In this document: positions 56,001-62,000 of the stretch, piece by piece
Position numbering within the stretch: position 1 is the stretch's first letter
Layout of the letters: each line of letters starts with the position of its first letter
Source: Mycobacterium sp. GA-1285
GTDB taxonomy: Bacteria > Actinomycetota > Actinomycetes > Mycobacteriales > Mycobacteriaceae
Length of the DNA: 64,000 bases
Reading direction: 5' to 3'
Assembly (NCBI RefSeq): GCF_001499905.1
Contig: NZ_LQIS01000054.1
Location: 124,001 to 188,000 of the forward strand
Notes under the pieces: model-generated
Databases searched by the model: none
Told to the model about the DNA's origin: nothing
Seen by the model: only the letters and a program-made list of their open reading frames with translations
Position numbers and translations under genes: made by a program

Positions 56001-59000
56001 CGCGCCGGGATCCGCGGCGATGTCGAGTATCGCACTGATGTGTTCGACGCTGCCACCATCGAGGCACTGATCGAGCGGCTGGAGCGGGTGGTGGTGGCGA
56101 TGACCGCCGAGCCCGATCAGCGGTTGTCGGCGGTGGATGTGCTCGACGAAGCCGAGCACGCCCAAGTGGACGCATGGGGTCACCGCGCGGCGCTGGCGAA
56201 ACCAGCCGCCGCGCAGTCGATTCCGGCCGTGTTCGCCGAGCAGGTGGCTCGCACGCCGGAGGCGGTGGCGCTGGGCGATGGGCAACGCTGGTGGACGTAT
56301 CGGGAGCTCGACGAGGCCACCAATCGGCTGGCCCATCTGTTGGCCGCCCACGGCGCCGCCCCTGGCAGGTGCGTGGCGCTGCTGGTGCCACGCTCGGCTG
56401 GGGCGATCGTGTCGATCCTCGCGGTGCTGAAGACGGGTGCGGCGTACCTGCCGATCGATCCGGCGCTGCCGACGGCGCGGATCGAATTCATGGTTGCCGA
56501 TGCCGCACCGGTCGCTGCGATCACGACGACGGGTTCAGCCGATCGGCTCGACGGCTTGGGCGTGCGGATCGTGGATATGGATGACGCCCGCATCCAAGAT
56601 TCGCCGGCCACTGCGTTGCCGGTGCCGGCACCCGATGACATCGCGTACGTCATTTACACATCAGGGACGACCGGTGTCCCCAAGGGTGTGGCCGTTGCGC
56701 ATCGCAACGTGACGCAGTTCGTGACGGCGGCCAATGCTGAGGTGGCGGCTCGGCGGGTGTGGTCGCAGTGGCACTCGTTGGCATTCGATGTCTCGGTGTG
56801 GGAGATCTTCGGAGCGTTGTTGCAGGGCGCGCGGCTGATCGTAGTGCCCGAACAGGTGGCCGGATCACCCGAGGATCTGCATGCCTTGCTGGTCGCCGAA
56901 GGTGTCGAGGTGCTGTGTCAGACCCCGTCGGCGGCCGCGATGCTGTCGGCGGAGGGATTGGCCGCGACGACGTTGATGGTGGCAGGCGAGGCCTGCCCGA
57001 CCGAGTTGGTCGACCGGTGGGCGCCGGGGCGGACGATGATCAACGCCTACGGCCCGACCGAGGCCACGGTGTACGCGGCAATGAGCACGCCACTGCAAGC
57101 GGGTTCCGATGTCGCGCCGATCGGCTCGCCGGTGTCGGGTGCGGCGCTGTTCGTGCTCGACGCGGGGTTGCGCCCGGTTGCCCCGGGTGTGGTCGGTGAG
57201 CTGTACATCGCCGGTGCCGGTGTGGCCGTGGGGTATTGGCTGCGCGGCGGACTTACAGCGTCGCGGTTCGTGGCGTGTCCGTTCGGTCGCCCGGGGGATC
57301 GGATGTATCGCACCGGTGATCTGGTGCGCTGGGACGCCGAGGGTCAGCTGGTGTATCTGGGCCGCGCCGACGAGCAGGTCAAGATCCGCGGTTTCCGCAT
57401 CGAGCTGGGTGAGGTGCAGGCGGCGCTGGCCGCAGTCGATGGGGTTGCGCAGGCGGTGGTGGTCGCTCGCGAGGACCGTCCCGGCGACAAGCGCCTCGTC
57501 GGCTACATCACCGGCACGGCCGATCCGGTCGCGGCGCGCGTGGCGCTGGGACAGAAGTTGCCGGCCTATATGGTGCCCGCCGCGGTGGTCGTGATCGACG
57601 CGCTGCCGCTGACGGCGAACGGCAAACTCGACAAACGTGCACTGCCGGCACCGCAGTACTCCGACGCCGACCGTTATCGCGCACCGAGCACCCCGACCGA
57701 AGAAATCTTGGCCGGCATTTATGCCCAGGTGCTCGGGCTCGAGCGCGTCGGCGTGGACGACTCGTTCTTCGACCTCGGTGGGGATTCGCTGTCGGCGATG
57801 AGGGTGATCGCCGCGATCAACTCGGGCTTGGATGCCGGGTTGTCGGTGCGCGCCCTGTTCGAGGCGCCCACAGTCGCTGAGTTGGCCCCGCGCGTGGGCG
57901 TCGAAGGCACCGGACTCGAGCCGTTGGTGGCGGTGGAACGTCCCGCGGTGGTGCCGTTGTCGTTTGCTCAGAATCGGTTGTGGTTCGTCGACCAGTTGCA
58001 GGGGCCGTCGGCGATCTACAACATGGCCGTGGCGTTGCGGCTCGACGGTCGCCTCGATGCCGAGGCGCTGGGCCAGGCGCTGGCCGACGTGGCGGGCCGG
58101 CACGAAAGCCTGCGCACCCTGTTCGTGGCGGCCGACGGGGTCCCGCAGCAGTTCGTGGTCCCTGTCGAGCGAGCCGACTTGGGCTGGGACGTCGTCGACG
58201 CCATGGGATGGCCAGAAGCCGAACTACGTGAGGCGATCGACGCGGTGGTGCGCCGCCCGTTCGACCTTGCAGCCGAAATTCCCTTGCGCGCAAAGCTTTT
58301 CCAGGTTGGAGCAGACGTTCATGTGCTGGTTGCGGTGGTGCACCACATCGCCGCCGACGGCTGGTCTGTGACGCCACTGGTGGCCGACCTCGGCGCGGCG
58401 TATGCCAGCCGGTCTGCCGGCCAAGCCCCGGGTTGGGATCCGTTGCCGGTGCAGTACGTCGACTACACGCTGTGGCAACGCGCTCAACTCGGTGATCTGG
58501 ACGACCCCGACAGCCGCGTCGCCGGGCAGCTGGCTTACTGGGAGCAGGCGCTGGCCGAAATGCCCGAGCGGTTGCAGTTGCCCACCGATCGGCCCTACCC
58601 GGTGGTGGCCGACTACCGCGGAGCGTCGGTGTCCTTCGAGTGGTCAGCAGAACTGCAGCAGCAGATTTCGCGGATCGCTCGCCAGCACGACGCGACGACC
58701 TTCATGGTGATCCAGGCCGCCCTTGCATTACTGCTGTCCAAGCTCAGTGCCAGCAACGATGTGGCGTTCGGCTTCGCCATCGCCGGGCGTAACGACCCGG
58801 CGCTCGACGGCCTGGTGGGCTTCTTCGTCAACACGCTGGTGCTGCGGATCGAGGTGGCCGGCGATCCCAGTGTCGCCGAGCTGCTCAGCGATGTGCGCGC
58901 GCGCAGCCTGGCCGCCTACGAGCATCAGGACGTGCCCTTCGAGGTGCTGGTGGAGCGGCTCAACCCGACCCGCAGCCTGGCCCATCACCCGCTGGTCCAG

Positions 59001-62000
59001 GTGATGCTGGCCTGGCAGAACCTGGCCGGGCAGGACATCGAACACCCCGGGCTGACCCTCGGGGACCTCGACGTCACCCCGTTACCCGCCGAAACCCGTA
59101 CCGCGCGTATGGATTTGACGTTCTCCATGGCCGAGCGGTTCAGCGAACAGGGCGAGCCCACCGGCATCACCGGGACCGTCGAGTTCCGCACCGACGTGTT
59201 CGACGCTTCCAGTGTCGAGGCGCTGATCGAGCGGTTGCAGCGGGTGGTGGTGGCGATGGCTGCTGATCCGTTGCGGGCGTTGTCATCGGTGGATGTGGTT
59301 AACCCGGTTGAGTTGGCGCGGCTGGATGAGTTGGGTCATCGGGCGGTGTTGGGGTCGTCGGTGGGTGTGCCGATGTCGATTCCGGAGTTGTTCGCGATGC
59401 AGGTCGCGCGGACGCCGGAGGCGGTGGCGCTTTGTGGTGGGGGCCGGTCGTGGACCTACCGCGAGCTGGATGAGGCCTCTAATCGGTTGGCGCACATGCT
59501 GGTTGGTCGTGATGTCCGCCCGGGTGAGTGTGTGGCGTTGTTGTTGCCGCGGTCGGCGCAGGCGGTGGTCGCGATCTTGGGAGTGCTCAAGGCCGGGGCG
59601 GCGTATATGGCGATTGATCCGATGCATCCGGATGCGCGGATCGGGTTCATGCTTGCTGATACAGCGCCGGTGGTGGCGTTGAGTACCGCTGAGTTGGCGC
59701 CGCGCTTGGGTGGTGCGGTGGCGGTGATCGATATCAACGATCCGGGCATCGACGCACAGCCGTCCAGCGCGTTGGCGGCGCCGGCGCCCGATGATTCGGC
59801 CTATGTCATTTACACCTCGGGTACGACGGGTGTGCCCAAGGGAGTGGTGGTCGCCCATCGGGTGGTGACGCAGTTACTGGGTGCGTTGCCGGCGCATCTA
59901 CCGGTTTCGGGCGTGTGGTCGCAGTGGCATTCATTGGGCTTCGACGTTTCGGTGCAGGAGATCTTCGGGGCGTTGCTCAACGGGGCCCGGTTGGTGGTGG
60001 TCCCCGATGAGGTGGTGCGGTCGCCGCAGGATTTCCACGCGTTGTTGATCGCCGAGGGTGTGACGGTGCTCAGTCAAACGCCCTCGGCGTTGGCGGTGCT
60101 CTCGCCGCAGGGCCTAGATGCGGTGCGGTTGTTGATCACGGGTGGTGAGGCGTGTCCACCCGAATTGGTGGAGCGTTGGGCGCCGGATCGGGTGATGATC
60201 AATGTCTGTGGGCCGACGGAGACGTCGGTGTTCGCGGCGATCAGTGCGCCGCTGGCGCCGGGGGCCGAAGTGGTGCCGATCGGCACCCCGGTGCCCGGTG
60301 CGGCGTTATTCGTGTTGGACCAGTGGTTGCGGCCGGTGCCTGTCGGGGTCGTCGGTGAGTTGTATGTGGCCGGCCGGCTGGGCTCCGGGTATGTGCGTCG
60401 GGCATCGTTGACCGCGTCGCGGTTTGTGGCCTGCCCGTTCGGGGGTCCCGGCCAGCGGATGTATCGCTCCGGGGACTTGGTGCGTTGGGGTGCTGACGGC
60501 CAGTTGGTGCATCTGGGGCGTGCTGATGAGCAGGTCAAGATCCGCGGTTACCGTATCGAGCTCGGTGAGGTAGCCGCCGCGATCGCCGACTGCGATGGCG
60601 TAGACCAGGCGGTGGTGATCGCGCGGGAGGATTCCCCCGGCGAGAAGCGGTTGGTGGGGTATGTCACCGGGGCCACCGACCCCGCCGTCGTGCGTGAGCA
60701 ACTCGGGCAGAGGTTGCCCGCTTATATGGTGCCCGCGGCGGTGGTGGTGCTCGAGGTGTTGCCGTTGACCGCGAACGGCAAGCTGGACCGGCGGGCATTG
60801 CCGGCCCCGGAGTACGCCGATGTGGATCATTACCGGGCGCCCAGTACCCCGACCGAGGAAATCCTGGCCGGCATCTTCGCCCAGGTCCTGGGTGTGAGAC
60901 GGGTCGGAGTCGACGATTCCTTCTTCGACCTCGGCGGCGACTCGCTGTCGGCGATGCGCGTCATCGCGGCCATCAACGCCGGTATGGATGCCGCGCTTTC
61001 GGTGCGCGCGCTTTTTGAGGCGCCGACGGTGGCGCAGTTGGCGCCGCGTATCGGTGCCGGCGGTGCTGTGCTCGAGCCGCTGGTGAGCGCGCCGCGCCCG
61101 GCGATAGTGCCGTTGTCGTTCGCCCAGCAGCGGTTGTGGTTCATCGACCAGCTCCAAGGCCCCTCGGCGATCTACAACATTGCCGTGGCGTTGCGCATGA
61201 GCGGTCACCTCGACACCCGCGCACTGGGCCAGGCGCTGACCGACGTGGTCGCCCGCCACGAAAGCCTGCGCACCCTGTTCACCGCACCTGAGGGCATTCC
61301 TCAGCAGCTGGTGGTGCCCGCCGAGGAGTCCGATTTCGGCTGGCAGGTCATCGACGCCGGCGGGTGGTCCGAGGGCCGGCTCGACGAGGCGATCGACTCC
61401 GCTGTCCGTCGTCCGTTCGACCTGGCTACCGAAATCCCGCTGCGCGCAAGCCTTTTCCGAATCACTGACGATCACCACGTGTTGGTGGCGGTGGTGCACC
61501 ATATCGCCGCCGACGGGTGGTCGATCAAGCCGTTGGTCGCGGACATCGGCGTCGCGTACGCCAGCCGGTCCGCCGGGCAGGCTCCGGGTTGGGAGCCGTT
61601 GCCGGTGCAGTACGTCGACTACACGCTGTGGCAGCGCGACCAACTCGGCGACATCGACGACCCCGACAGCCGCATCGCCGCGCAGCTCGCCTACTGGGAA
61701 CAGGCGCTGGCCGGCATGCCCGAGCAGCTGCAGCTGCCCACCGACCGGCCCTACCCGCCCGTCGCCGACTACCGCGGCGCCCGTGTGCCCGTGCAATGGC
61801 CGGCGGAGCTGCAGCAGCAAGTCGCCCGGGTGGCGCGTGTGCACAACGCGACCAGCTTCATGGTGATGCAGGCCGCGTTGGCGGTGCTGCTGTCGAAGAT
61901 CAGCGCGAGCAGCGACGTCGCGGTGGGCTTCGCGATCGCCGGGCGGGGCGACACCGCGCTCGACAACCTGGTCGGCTTCTTCGTCAACACCCTGGTGCTG